A DNA stretch of 59,751 nt. Source: CAVRCA01 sp963719345 (lineage in GTDB: Bacteria; Pseudomonadota; Alphaproteobacteria; Acetobacterales; Acetobacteraceae). The DNA is taken from NCBI GenBank assembly GCA_963719345.1, contig CAVRCA010000010.1, positions 1 to 59,751 on the forward strand, given 5' to 3'. Numbering within the stretch: the first letter of the stretch is position 1; each line of letters opens with the position of its first letter. The translations under genes were made by a program, and so were the position numbers. Below are positions 48,307 through 57,086 of the stretch, one piece after another. Under the pieces are notes generated by a model that was not told where the DNA came from, ran no database searches, and saw nothing but the letters and a program-made list of their open reading frames with translations.

Positions 48307-49635
48307 ATGGGTATCCAGAATTTCCCCGTCTCCCTGCAACCGATCATTCAGCAGGGCTTCTTGGAGCGCGAGTTCCAGCAGGCACTGCAGTCCCGGCTCG
48401 GCTACCGCGCATGCGCCGACCGGGAAGACATCGCGGTCGGCATCGGTGAGACACTGACCAAGACCCGCGCCGGATTGAAGCCGTCGGTCACGACCCCGGT
48501 GCCGGCCAATCTCAACACCAACCTCGATAACGGCCTGACGCCCACCACCTGGGGCGTCGAGCAATACACGATCAGCATCAACCATTATGCTGCAACGACC
48601 GATCTCAACATGGTCGCCGAGCGCGTTGGCATCGCCTCGCAGTTCCTGCAGAACGCTTTCGCCAACGGAGAGCAGGCGGCACGCAGCCTCGACGAGCTTG
48701 CCCGCAATGCGCTGTTCGGTGCTTACTTCGGCGGCAACACCCGAGTTCGCACTGCCCTTTCGTCGGCATCCCCGAATGTCGCGGTCGACGATGTCCGTGG
48801 ATTTCTTAACAGTTTCGTGAACGGCGTGCAGACGCCGGTGAGCGGTGCAGCTCCTCTGACGGTCACGGTCGGCAGCAATGCCTACACGCTGGTCGGCACT
48901 GCCATCGACTCGACCAATGCCTCCAGCGCTGCCACGATCGGGGGTGTCTCGGGTGTGCTCACCTTCGCCACGAACGTCTCGGTCTCCGACGGCACAACCG
49001 GGAACACTGTAACCGCAGCGAGCGGTTCGGTCATCGTGCGCCCGGCTCAGCGAGCCAACACGAGCCTGCTCGCGGCCGGCGATATGCTGACCATGTCGTG
49101 CCTGCTCGACGCGGTAGCCAAACTGCGCATGAACGCCGTTCCCGAAATCGACGGTGTCTACAACTGCTACCTCGACCCGGTCTCGGCCCGTCAGCTGTTC
49201 AGCGATCCGGACTTCCGTCAGCTGTTCCAGGGCGCAACCTCGGCAAACCAGGTCTTCAGGCAAGGCATGGTCAATGACTTCCTCGGCCTCCGCTTCATTC
49301 CCACGACCGAGGCCTACGTGCAGGCTCATCCGACCCTCTCGGGTCTGATGGTGCGACGGCCGATCGTCTGTGGTCAGGGTGCGCTGATCGAGGGCGACTT
49401 CGCCGGCATGGCGGCTGACGACGTAGCTCCCAAGGACTCCATCGTGTCCGTCGTGGACGGAATTGCCATGGTCACGCGCGAGCCGATCGACCGTTTGCAG
49501 CAGATCATTGCGCAGTCCTGGTACTGGATTGGCGGCTTCTGCGCTCCATCCGACACCACCACCAACCCGACGGTCATCCCGACGGCCACCAACGCTTCCT
49601 ACAAGCGTGCGGTCATCGTCGAGCACATTGGCTGA
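48307..49635 (+). CDS. Phage major capsid protein
   Basis: A 442-residue HK97-fold coat protein. An N-arm (NFPVSLQPIIQQGFLEREFQ) is followed by the P-domain helices around RNALFGAYFGG and the spine (SLDELARNALFG). Residues about 180-255 are a Thr/Ser/Val-rich inserted beta domain (AAPLTVTVGSNAYTLVGTAI), resembling insertion domains of P22-type coats. The C-terminal half has NCYLDPVSARQLFSDPDFRQ and WYWIGGFCAPSDTTTNP. It lies 18 bases after the scaffold gene with GGAACG upstream. It is full length. Confidence 0.85.
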   Translation: MGIQNFPVSLQPIIQQGFLEREFQQALQSRLGYRACADREDIAVGIGETLTKTRAGLKPSVTTPVPANLNTNLDNGLTPTTWGVEQYTISINHYAATTDLNMVAERVGIASQFLQNAFANGEQAARSLDELARNALFGAYFGGNTRVRTALSSASPNVAVDDVRGFLNSFVNGVQTPVSGAAPLTVTVGSNAYTLVGTAIDSTNASSAATIGGVSGVLTFATNVSVSDGTTGNTVTAASGSVIVRPAQRANTSLLAAGDMLTMSCLLDAVAKLRMNAVPEIDGVYNCYLDPVSARQLFSDPDFRQLFQGATSANQVFRQGMVNDFLGLRFIPTTEAYVQAHPTLSGLMVRRPIVCGQGALIEGDFAGMAADDVAPKDSIVSVVDGIAMVTREPIDRLQQIIAQSWYWIGGFCAPSDTTTNPTVIPTATNASYKRAVIVEHIG

Positions 49636-49650
49636 AAGCGGAGGGACGGA

Positions 49651-49959
49651 ATGTCTATCGGAGCTTCACAGCCGTTCCGTCCCGCCGGAACCGCTTCCGT
49701 TATCGCGGGAACCTCGGCAGCGACGGTGTCGCTGCCGAGTGGCGGTGACTTGCTGCTCGTGACCAACGCCGCTGGGACGATCGCCTTCGTCCGGCTTGGG
49801 TCCGACCTTACGGTCACCGCGACGACTGCGGACTTGCCGATCCTACCGGGCAGCCGTGTGCTGCTCGGGGTCAACTCGCTCATCAGCACCGCTGCGGTCC
49901 TACTCGCGTCGGGGTCGGGCAGCGTCTTCTTCACCCGTGGTGACGGATCCTCCATCTGA
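49651..49959 (+). CDS. Hypothetical small phage structural protein
   Basis: A 102-residue product rich in Ser, Thr, Ala and Gly, starting MSIGASQPFRPAGTASVIAG and ending SGSVFFTRGDGSSI. The pattern of short beta strands resembles a capsid decoration protein, but no motif is diagnostic. GGAGGGA precedes ATG 49651, just after the major capsid stop. Its stop overlaps the next start (TGATG). Confidence 0.6.
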   Translation: MSIGASQPFRPAGTASVIAGTSAATVSLPSGGDLLLVTNAAGTIAFVRLGSDLTVTATTADLPILPGSRVLLGVNSLISTAAVLLASGSGSVFFTRGDGSSI

Positions 49960-50339
49960 TGCCCCCAATGACCGATGCCGAGAAGACGGACGTTCGTCGG
50001 TTCTGCGGCTACCCGGCGTACGGCGCCGGCGCCGCCGGCTTCAACTCCTGGCGCTTCTATCAGGCGTATGGAACTCTGGAATACCGCATGAACAATCTCT
50101 CCGACTTCGAATTGGCGGTCATTCGCCGCCAGCTCGGAACGCTGAGCGCTCTCGAAGCGGCCATTCCGGAAGCGGCGGGACACCTCGACACCAATGAAGC
50201 GGCCACTTGGCAGCGCAACCCCAACGAGCCGCGCGACCGCCAGAAGCTGTTCGACGACATGCGCCGCCGGCTCTGCGGCTTCCTCGGACTGCCGCCCGGC
50301 CCCGCCCTCGGCGATGCCGCCGTCACACTGGTGATCTGA
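49959..50339 (+). CDS. Phage head-tail connector candidate
   Basis: A 126-residue, mainly helical protein. It contains DAEKTDVRRFCGYPAYGAGA, then an amphipathic stretch (FELAVIRRQLGTLSALEAAI), ending LGDAAVTLVI. Its position right after capsid and the decoration-type gene fits the gp6-like adaptor that sits below the portal. It shows no sequence match to a named connector that I can be sure of. Both ends overlap neighbours (TGATG). Confidence 0.6.
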   Translation: MPPMTDAEKTDVRRFCGYPAYGAGAAGFNSWRFYQAYGTLEYRMNNLSDFELAVIRRQLGTLSALEAAIPEAAGHLDTNEAATWQRNPNEPRDRQKLFDDMRRRLCGFLGLPPGPALGDAAVTLVI

Positions 50340-50983
50340 TGAACGGCGCCTTGCTGCAGGATCGCCTCAGTCGAGGCCTGGGTACCGCTGCCCGGCGCAT
50401 CGGCGCGGCAACCGATGCCTACCGCCCGAACGGCGCGGTTGATCCGCTCGACCCAGCCAATCGCTTCCTGCGCCTGTCTGCCGCATTCGGGCCGGTCGAC
50501 GGCAAGTTCACTCGGCCAAACGGCTACGGCGCTCCCCTCTGGGCCGGCATTTTCGACGCGGCCTACACTCGACCGGGAGATTACCTGGTCCAGAAAGACG
50601 GAACCTGGTTCGTTGCCGCTCAACAGCCGCTGCTGCCGGTTCTGTGCGTTCGCGCCGATCGCATCGTTTCATTCGTCCGTCCCCTGGCGCCGAGCGGCGT
50701 CGGTGTGAACGCGTATGGTGGCGTGGCACTCAGTTCTGCAACGCCGCTGCTGACAAGGTGGCCCGCCAGCCTGCTCAACGCCTCGTCCGGCAATCGGCCG
50801 AGTGCGAACCTTCCCGCGGATAGCTCAAATGAGACATGGACCGTCCTGCTTCCCGCCATCGATGGCGTCGTGCTGCGTCCCGCCGATCTGCTGACGGATG
50901 ATCTTGGCCGTACCGGCGTTGTTGCCGGCGCGGAGCTCACCGATCTCGGGTGGCGGCTTACCGTCAAGCAATCGAGCACCTGA
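50339..50983 (+). CDS. Hypothetical phage protein of the head-tail junction
   Basis: A 214-residue product beginning MNGALLQDRLSRGLGTAARR, with RLSAAFGPVDGKFTRPNGYG and LWAGIFDAAYTRPGDYLVQK, then a beta-rich end (LTDLGWRLTVKQSST). It overlaps both neighbours by TGATG, so translation is coupled. No family is recognised. Position suggests a head completion or neck role. Confidence 0.6.
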   Translation: MNGALLQDRLSRGLGTAARRIGAATDAYRPNGAVDPLDPANRFLRLSAAFGPVDGKFTRPNGYGAPLWAGIFDAAYTRPGDYLVQKDGTWFVAAQQPLLPVLCVRADRIVSFVRPLAPSGVGVNAYGGVALSSATPLLTRWPASLLNASSGNRPSANLPADSSNETWTVLLPAIDGVVLRPADLLTDDLGRTGVVAGAELTDLGWRLTVKQSST

Positions 50984-51792
50984 TGGCCGATCAATCGGAC
51001 GTGGAGGCAGCGCTCGTTACGCTCGCCTCAGCCGCGCTGTATCCGCAAGGAACAAATAGCGCCAGCGTCTGCGGCCAACCTTGTCGGATCTATCGCGGAT
51101 GGCCCAACCCCGCGGCACTCGATGCGGATCTGGCGGCCGGGCACGTCAATGTCACCGTTTACCCGGTGGACGGCGCCATCCGCAACACCACCCGCTATCC
51201 GGACGAGTGGGTGACGGACCGACCGGTTGCGACGCTTACCGTCGAAGTGATCGACAACGAGGTGACGTTCGCCGGGACCGCCGACGCAGGTCAGCTTGCT
51301 GGGATCGCCTATGGTGGAAAAACTTACGTCTACCGCACTGGCGACAGCGATACGCCGGCACTGGTTGCGGCCTACCTGGCAGCTCAGATACGCCAGGATT
51401 ACATCGCGCAACTTACGGACTTAACTCTCGTGCTCCCCGGTGCGTCAGGCGTGGTCGCCCGGGTCGTCACCGACGGCGCAGCGCTGCGGGAAGTGCGCCG
51501 GCAGAACCAGCGGTTCCGGGTTATCTGCTGGTGCAATGACCCTCTGGTCCGGGACGTGGTTGCCGCCGCGATCGACAATCAGCTTGCCGGCATCGATTTC
51601 ATTCCGCTGTCCGACGGCACTCAGGGCCGGCTTGCCTTCGCCGGCGGGAATACGCTGGACCAGTCGCAGGATGCTGGGCTCTACCGCCGGGATATGACTT
51701 ACGAGATCGATTACCCCACGACTGTCTCAGCCGTGCAGCCGGCCATGCTCTTCGGCACCGGCTCGGTAAACACCATACCCATTATTGGCTGA
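50983..51792 (+). CDS. Hypothetical phage protein, possible tail terminator
   Basis: A 269-residue protein. It carries NVTVYPVDGAIRNTTRYPDE, VATLTVEVIDNEVTFAGTAD and QRFRVICWCNDPLVRDVVAA, and ends FGTGSVNTIPIIG. Alternating strand/helix segments and its position just before the sheath genes fit a tail completion or terminator protein. ATG 50983 overlaps the preceding stop; upstream in-frame starts lie inside that gene and are not preferred. I have no firm match. Confidence 0.55.
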   Translation: MADQSDVEAALVTLASAALYPQGTNSASVCGQPCRIYRGWPNPAALDADLAAGHVNVTVYPVDGAIRNTTRYPDEWVTDRPVATLTVEVIDNEVTFAGTADAGQLAGIAYGGKTYVYRTGDSDTPALVAAYLAAQIRQDYIAQLTDLTLVLPGASGVVARVVTDGAALREVRRQNQRFRVICWCNDPLVRDVVAAAIDNQLAGIDFIPLSDGTQGRLAFAGGNTLDQSQDAGLYRRDMTYEIDYPTTVSAVQPAMLFGTGSVNTIPIIG

Positions 51793-51812
51793 ATCCAGGA
51801 GTACTCATTGAC

Positions 51813-51956
51813 ATGCATCTCGTCGTGGTCAAGCCGTTTGCCGGGCTGGAACGAGGCGATATCGTCACCGACGCCGTGCGCGTCGCCGAGATCCTCAGAA
51901 GCGAGCACGCCGCCTTCGTCGTCCGCGTGGTTCCACGCCAGTCCGAGGAGGGCTGA
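51813..51956 (+). CDS. Hypothetical 47-residue phage protein
   Basis: A 47-residue product (MHLVVVKPFAGLERGDIVTD followed by VRVAEILRSEHAAFVVRVVP) fills the gap between the terminator-like gene and the sheath gene. AGGAG lies 11 bases upstream of the ATG. It ends 3 bases before the sheath start, as operon genes do here. A beta-hairpin plus helix is likely. No function is recognised; similar-sized proteins lie at this place in contractile-tail operons. Confidence 0.6.
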   Translation: MHLVVVKPFAGLERGDIVTDAVRVAEILRSEHAAFVVRVVPRQSEEG

Positions 51957-51959
51957 GCC

Positions 51960-53523
51960 ATGCCGATAGTCCAGCAAGGCAGCATCAACACGACGGCTCT
52001 GGTTGTCCCCGACCTCTACGTCCAAATCGTTCCGCCGCAAAACCTCGTGTTGAACGGCGTGCCGACCAACGTCGTCGGCGTGGTCGGCACTGCCACCTGG
52101 GGGCCGGTCGGGCAGCCGGTCGTGACTGGCACGATGGCGGACTACGCTCGAACTTTCGGGCCGATCCTGCCGCGCCGATACGACATGGGGACCCAAGTGG
52201 CGACGGCCGTACAACAGGGCGCCCAAGCGTTTCGCTGCGTGCGCGTGACGGACGGAACCGATGCGGCAGCCCAGGTGACCCTCCCCGGCAGCACACTCAC
52301 CTTTACCGCGCTGTACACCGGCACCCTGGGGGGTCAAATCGCCGTGGCGCTCACCTCAGGCAGCGCCGCCAATAGCTGGCGCTTGACGGTGTCGCTGCCC
52401 GGACTTCGCGCCGGAGTTGTTCGATAACATCACCGGCTCGGGCGCAGGCTTCTGGACGGCACTCGCCGCCGCGGTCAATACGGGTGCGGGCCAGCAGCGC
52501 GGTCCGTCGCAGTTGATAATCGCCAATGCCGGTGGCGCCACGACGGCCCCGGCCGCATTCTCGACCACTCTCGGGGCAGGGACGCCAGGTTCGGACGGCG
52601 CCGGTGCCGTCACCGCGGCAACCTTGGTCGGTTCCGATACCGCTCCGCGGACGGGGATGTACGCGCTCCGCGGCCAAGGATGCAGCCTTGCGGTTCTGGC
52701 GGATGCCGACGACTTCACTCAATGGACCACCCAGGCGGGTTTCGGCCTGTCCGAAGGCGTCTACATGATCCTGACCGGGCCCGCCGGCGATACGATCAAC
52801 AACGCGACAACCATAAAGCGCGCGGCCGGCCTCGACAGCTACGCGGCAAAGCTGATGTTTGGCGATTGGCTCTGGTGGTCGGACCAGACCAACGCGAGCA
52901 TTCGCCTGGTTTCACCGCAGGGTTTTGTAGCCGGTCGCCTCGCCAACTTGTCGCCCGAGCAGTCGAGCCTGAACAAGCCGCTTTATGGCGTGATCGGCAG
53001 CCAGAAATCCGGTTCTCCGGGAACCGGACAGAGCACATCTTACTCTGCCGCGGAGCTGGCGGTGCTGCTTGGCAGCGGCATCGACGTGATTGCAAACCCG
53101 CAGCCGGCGGGCAGTTTCTGGGGCGTCCGCGGAGGTCACAACAGCAGCTCCAACGCGGCAATCAACGGGGACAACTACGGCCGGTTGACGAACTATATCG
53201 CTGCCACGCTGGCCGCCGGAATGGGCCAATACGTCGGCCAAGTGATCAACGCCAATCTGTTCCGCCGGATCAGGGCAACGCAGCTCAGCTTCCTGCAGAA
53301 CATGCTGAGCCAGGGCTTGCTCGGCAGCACGGACGGTTCGCTGCCGTTCAACGTGATATGCGACGCAAGCAACAACCCCAACAGCCGTACCAGCATCGGC
53401 TACGTGCAGTCCGACGCGCAGGTCCGCTACCAGGCGATCAACGAGAAGTTTATCGTGAACATGGAAGGCGGCCAGACCGTCCAGGTTAGTCGCCAGACCC
53501 TGCCTCCCGGGCAGGCGGCGTAA
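51960..53523 (+). CDS. Phage tail sheath protein, frameshifted once
   Basis: A contractile sheath subunit of about 520 residues. The start MPIVQQGSINTTALVVPDLY is followed by VNVVGVVGTATWGPVGQPV-type NVVGVVGTATWGPVGQP, a typical sheath N-terminus. The frame shifts by one base near 52405, where SLPDFAPELFDNITGSG resumes. The C-terminal third has GSFWGVRGGHNSSSN, DNYGRLTNYIAATLAAGMG and NEKFIVNMEGGQTVQVS, as expected for the sheath core domain. It shows that the tail is contractile. AGGAGGGC lies before ATG 51960. Confidence 0.88.
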
Positions 53524-53532
53524 GGAGCTCAC

Positions 53533-53964
53533 ATGGCGATCAACACCACTTTCTCCGTCGGCCGCGATTGTCAGCTGGTGGTCATGGGACCGACTGGCCG
53601 CGTGGATCTCAGTCATGTCACGGGATTCGAGAGCCGGCAGATCACTCATCCCCTTCGCGTGGACCGACTTGACGGCACGCAGATCGCCGCGGAGCTACCG
53701 AGGGGATGGGAAGGGAGTTTCAACATCGAGCGCGGCACCTCCTCCGTGGACGACTTCGTCGCCGCAGCTGAGAACCAGTTCTTTGCGAACGGGCGAGTTC
53801 CGCCGGGAACTCTGTATCAGTATGTGACGGAGACAGACGGCAGCACGTCGACCTATCAGTATGACGGCGTGGTTTTCAAGCTGACGAGTGCAGGTGAGTG
53901 GAAGGGTGACGCGAGCGTCAAACAGAAGCTCGAGTTCTTCGCCACCCGCCGCAGGCGGGTCTGA
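53533..53964 (+). CDS. Phage tail tube protein
   Basis: A 143-residue tube subunit. NTTFSVGRDCQLVVMGPTGR begins the beta barrel. The middle has LPRGWEGSFNIERGTSSVDD and an extended hairpin (TLYQYVTETDGSTSTYQYDG), and the end carries ASVKQKLEFFATRRRRV. Size and position immediately after the sheath fit the contractile-tail tube (gp19-like). AAGGAGC precedes ATG 53533. The stop overlaps the chaperone start. Confidence 0.88.
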   Translation: MAINTTFSVGRDCQLVVMGPTGRVDLSHVTGFESRQITHPLRVDRLDGTQIAAELPRGWEGSFNIERGTSSVDDFVAAAENQFFANGRVPPGTLYQYVTETDGSTSTYQYDGVVFKLTSAGEWKGDASVKQKLEFFATRRRRV

Positions 53965-54339
53965 TGCCCGACGTTGAAGCCTCATCCGCGATGCGGCCGT
54001 CCGAAGCGATCGTCGCGGCAGCTACGGCAACACAGGTTGCGGTTGACGAGCAAGGTCGCCGGTTGAGTCTTCGCCGGATGACGGTTCTCGAGAAGCTGCG
54101 CTTGTTCAAGGCAGCAGGCCCCGTGCTGGCGCAAAATCGGCCCGTGGCTGGGAATTGCCGTCCTTGCTTGCTCAGTTACCGCAGTCGACGACATTCCGGT
54201 TCCGATGCCGGTCAATGAGCAGCAGATCGAAAGTCTCGTGGCGAGATTGGGCGATGCAGGCATTTCGGCAGTTGCGTCCGCCGTTGCCGCTACGCCGGAG
54301 CCGACACCCGAGGCGCTGAGGCAAGACGCGGGAAACTGA
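53964..54339 (+). CDS. Tail assembly chaperone (gpG-like), with one sequence indel
   Basis: A helical protein of about 124 residues: LRRMTVLEKLRLFKAAGPVL and LARLGDAGISAVASAVAATP in the same chain. It needs a one-base correction near 54140, where RPWLGIAVLACSVTAVDDIP continues in the neighbouring frame. Its stop (54337-54339) follows the heptamer GGGAAAC, a canonical -1 slippery site in correct phase, so a second, longer product is expected. It binds the tape-measure-type protein during tail assembly in other phages. Confidence 0.8.
54330..54336 (+). promoter_or_regulatory. -1 programmed ribosomal frameshift slippery site
   Basis: GGGAAAC reads in phase as G-GGA-AAC directly before the TGA of the chaperone gene, so both tRNAs can re-pair after slipping back one base (GGG AAA). 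This matches the X-XXY-YYZ rule and the GGGAAAG site of phage lambda G/GT. Translation would continue in the -1 frame to 54509. Confidence 0.75.
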
Positions 54340-54509
54340 GCAGGCACCCCGACCTGATCGACTGTCTCTACCTGGTCAGGAACGGGGTGCCATTCGATGT
54401 CGCTTTCAGCCTGTCCGCCGATGAGCGGCTCGCCTGGGTGGTGGTGCTTGGCACCCTCGACGGCGGCAGCTTCGATTGGCAGGCGCTCCGGTGGGAAAGC
54501 CAATCATGA
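54339..54509 (+). CDS. Tail assembly chaperone T-extension (made by -1 frameshifting)
   Basis: An open frame of 56 codons plus stop continues the chaperone in the -1 frame. It reads SRHPDLIDCLYLVRNGVPFD followed by AFSLSADERLAWVVVLGTLD and ends QALRWESQS. It has no proper start codon or ribosome site of its own, and its beginning abuts the slippery heptamer, so it should be made only as the G-T fusion. Its stop overlaps the next gene's ATG (ATGA). The fusion product has about 182 residues. Confidence 0.75.
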   Translation, partial: SRHPDLIDCLYLVRNGVPFDVAFSLSADERLAWVVVLGTLDGGSFDWQALRWESQS

Positions 54510-54885
54510 TCGCGATCAACGGTCTGCAGCAGGCTGCCGCTGCCCTGGCGCGGCTTGATCTTGCTCCGACCCAATCCTTACTGCTGGGTGCGGAGGCCGC
54601 TCAACTCGCTGCTGCGGTCCGCAGTGTTCTCGCGCAGGCTCCCGGTGGGACCATGCAAGCCCCTGGAGGCAAACCGGGACGCTTCAGGACAGCGTCTTTG
54701 CCGAAGCAGAAAAGGATCAAGCGGTTGTCGCGTCAGCCGACCCTGTGGCGGTCCATCAGGAACTCGGCACGCGCTCAGTGCCGCCACGTCCCTTCCTGGC
54801 CCCGGCGGGTGCCGCAGCAGCCGAAGATGCGGCCCGGCGCATTGGAAAAGGGATCGCTGATGCTATTCGGGATGCACTCGCATGA
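54506..54885 (+). CDS. HK97 gp10-like tail component, with one sequence indel
   Basis: A protein of about 126 residues, helical at first (LQQAAAALARLDLAPTQSLL). A one-base shift near 54680 leads into LQDSVFAEAEKDQAVVASAD, then HQELGTRSVPPRPFLAPAGA, the hallmark of the HK97 gp10/virion-morphogenesis family. It ends IGKGIADAIRDALA. The corrected stop at 54883-54885 overlaps the next ATG, which confirms the frame. Family proteins complete the tail or head-tail joint. Confidence 0.7.
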
Positions 54886-56017
54886 TTGACGCGTACGAAA
54901 TCGGCATACGCCTTGCTCTCGACAATGGCGTCTCGGAGGGTCTCGCTACGATCCGTCACGACCTGAACGTCCTCGACGCCGCGATCGCCCACTCGGCGGC
55001 GGGCCTGATTGCACTGAAACAGCTCGCAGGGGGCATGCCTGTCCCGGCAACAACCCACGTCGCGGTCCCAGCTGCGCAGCCCTCGGTGCCCCGGGCTGCG
55101 ATCGCGAGCAAGGAACTGCCGACCGCAGCCTCTGACCCGGGTACCCAACAGCTCCCAGTCGCCGCCGCAACCGCCGTCCAAACCGAGGTGCCGCAGCGGC
55201 AACTCCGCGAGGCAAGTACACCCCTGACCGCTCCTGCCTCGCTATCGCCACGGGCAGAGCAAACCTCGCCAGTATTGCCCCGCGAGCCGAAGGCTGGCAG
55301 ATCCGCGGAGTTGCCCACGCTTGCTCCTGCACGCGATTTCGCTCCGGTTCGGGATGAAGTGCGCCAGTCTCCGCCGCCTCGCGAGCGGCCAGCGCTCGCG
55401 CCACTTGAAACGCCGGGAGGCCCTGCGCGCCCTGTCGCTTCCGCGCCCATCATTGCCGCGAACACTGCGGCTCCGCGCCCGGCTGCCACGCCCCCATTCG
55501 CAGCGCCGCACCTTGACCGCCCCGCGGCGGTGCCGGCACCCGTGCGGACACCGCCGCTCCCCGTGGTGCCCCTTACCACGGCCCCGCTCGTCGCCACCCC
55601 GCCACCGCGGCCGAACCACTCCGACGCGGAAGAGAAACGTGCACATTCGCCAGCCCGCAGGGCACCATCGCCTTCGAGCGCGCCCACACCGTCAGCCTCT
55701 GCGGCCCAAGCCATCATCATACCCGCGCCGGATGTCGAACAACGCCCATCAAGTGCTCCGGCGAGGTCGCCAAGGCGCCGCGTTTCCGCGCCCACCGAGA
55801 CCACTCATCCTTTCGAGAACGCTGTACCAACCGCCATTCAAGCGCCTCCTCGGCGGCAACTCATCAGCCCAGCGGGAACATCATTCTCGATGGCCGTAAT
55901 CTCGGGCGATGGCTGGCAGAGAAAATGAGCTTGGCCACAGATCGGCCCCCATCCGGAGCAACAGGTTTTGACCCGCGCATTGGCCCAAGCTGGCCTGGCG
56001 CGCCCAACGGGAGCTAG
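54882..56017 (+). CDS. Short Pro/Ala-rich protein in the tape-measure position
   Basis: A protein of about 378 residues. The first 55 residues are ordered and helical (YEIGIRLALDNGVSEGLATI, then NVLDAAIAHSAAGLIALKQL). Residues 56-330 are low-complexity Pro/Ala/Arg, with no transmembrane helix. After a one-base shift near 55875 the C-terminus becomes ordered again: NIILDGRNLGRWLAEKM and FDPRIGPSWPGAPNGS. It follows the chaperone and gp10-like genes, where tape-measure genes normally lie, but is far smaller than usual. It could be a miniature tape measure or a hub-linked protein. Confidence 0.6.
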
Positions 56018-56153
56018 GGACGGGGGCACAAGCCTCGCTCTGTTTCGCTTTGTCGTCCCGGCTTCGCTTCCTGCGAAACTGGATGTCGCAGCATCCGAGG
56101 GTTGGCGGCGTGCCTGACGCACTCCTGCACCGTGAGAGGAACTGGGTTCAGTC
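56018..56153 (+). other. Non-coding gap inside the tail operon
   Basis: 136 bases between the tape-measure-slot gene and the next baseplate gene, the largest gap in the tail/baseplate cluster. It has no gene and only a weak 5-bp hairpin (TTCGC-TTCCT-GCGAA). Confidence 0.4.
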
Positions 56154-56897
56154 ATGCCCGACATTGCACTCATACTCGGGCCCATTGTGCTCAAAGACTT
56201 CGAAGTATCGGCGGGGATCTGCTTTGGCGGACAGCAGCGGTTGGCCGTCCATCAACTTCCGACGGGGCAGCGGGTCATCGACGCACTCGGGCGCGACGAT
56301 GCCGAGATCGTCATCACCGGCATCTTTTCAGGTCAGGACGCGACATTGCGCGCTCGGGCTTTGGACGAGATGCGCTCCTTGGGCGCGACCGTGCCACTCA
56401 CGTGGGACGTCTTCTTCTACAGCGTCGTCATACGTGACCTCCAGGCCGACTACCAGAACGCCTACTGGATTCCTTACAGGCTGACCTGCACAGTGCTCCG
56501 CGACGAAGCATCGGCCCTTATCGAGACTGTTCTGTCGGTGGCGGGCTCTATACTCGCCGACATTGGCACGGCGGCAGGACAGGCCCTTGCTGGGATCGAC
56601 TTGAGCGGGGTGCAATCGGCACTCGCGGCTCCGGGTTCCACAACTCTAGGAACGCTCGCAAATAACCAGGCAATGACCAGCCTCGGGACGTCTCAGGCCG
56701 CGATCGACGGCAGTCTCACGCAAGCCAACGATCTGCTCGCGTCATCGGCCTCTACGCTTTCGACCACCTCGGACGCGACGGCGGGCTCGGCAGCGTTCCT
56801 GACCACCACCGCCGCGGCCGGCCAGCTCAGTGCGCTTGCGACCATGCGTGGCTACGTGGGTCGGGCTGCCGCAAACCTTGCCAACGTGAGCACTTAG
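56154..56897 (+). CDS. Phage baseplate/tail protein
   Basis: A 247-residue protein. It opens MPDIALILGPIVLKDFEVSA with GGQQRLAVHQLPTGQRVIDA, then a domain rich in aromatic strands (PLTWDVFFYSVVIRDLQADY and YWIPYRLTCTVLRDEA). The last 110 residues are a Ser/Thr/Ala-rich helical tail. The layout resembles baseplate proteins grouped with DNA-circularisation N-terminal or gpU-like families, located just before LysM and gpD genes. I assign only a baseplate role. Confidence 0.65.
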   Translation: MPDIALILGPIVLKDFEVSAGICFGGQQRLAVHQLPTGQRVIDALGRDDAEIVITGIFSGQDATLRARALDEMRSLGATVPLTWDVFFYSVVIRDLQADYQNAYWIPYRLTCTVLRDEASALIETVLSVAGSILADIGTAAGQALAGIDLSGVQSALAAPGSTTLGTLANNQAMTSLGTSQAAIDGSLTQANDLLASSASTLSTTSDATAGSAAFLTTTAAAGQLSALATMRGYVGRAAANLANVST

Positions 56898-56900
56898 GTC

Positions 56901-57086
56901 ATGAGGACCATCACCATCGCCGGCGGCAATCTGTTCAAGATTGCGGCGGAACAGCTCAACGACGCGACCCAGTGGATCCGCATAGCCCAATTGAACAACC
57001 TCTCCGACCCGATGATCACGGGAGTGGTCACCCTGCTCATACCGGAACTGGACGCCAACGCGGGAGGGGGAATTGCTGCTCAGTAA
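56901..57086 (+). CDS. LysM-like tail protein X
   Basis: A 61-residue protein consisting of one LysM-type fold: GGNLFKIAAEQLNDATQWIR and LNNLSDPMITGVVTLLIPEL. Phage gpX proteins of this size attach to the tube end and the hub. ATG 56901 lies 3 bases after the previous stop. The end overlaps the gpD start by 14 bases, a usual compact layout. Confidence 0.8.
   Translation: MRTITIAGGNLFKIAAEQLNDATQWIRIAQLNNLSDPMITGVVTLLIPELDANAGGGIAAQ

Noticed and set aside
54130..54150. Frame change inside the tail chaperone as a second programmed frameshift
   Set aside because: The change needed is +1 (or -2), no slippery heptamer is present, and it falls in mid-domain. A sequence indel, as seen in other genes here, is simpler.
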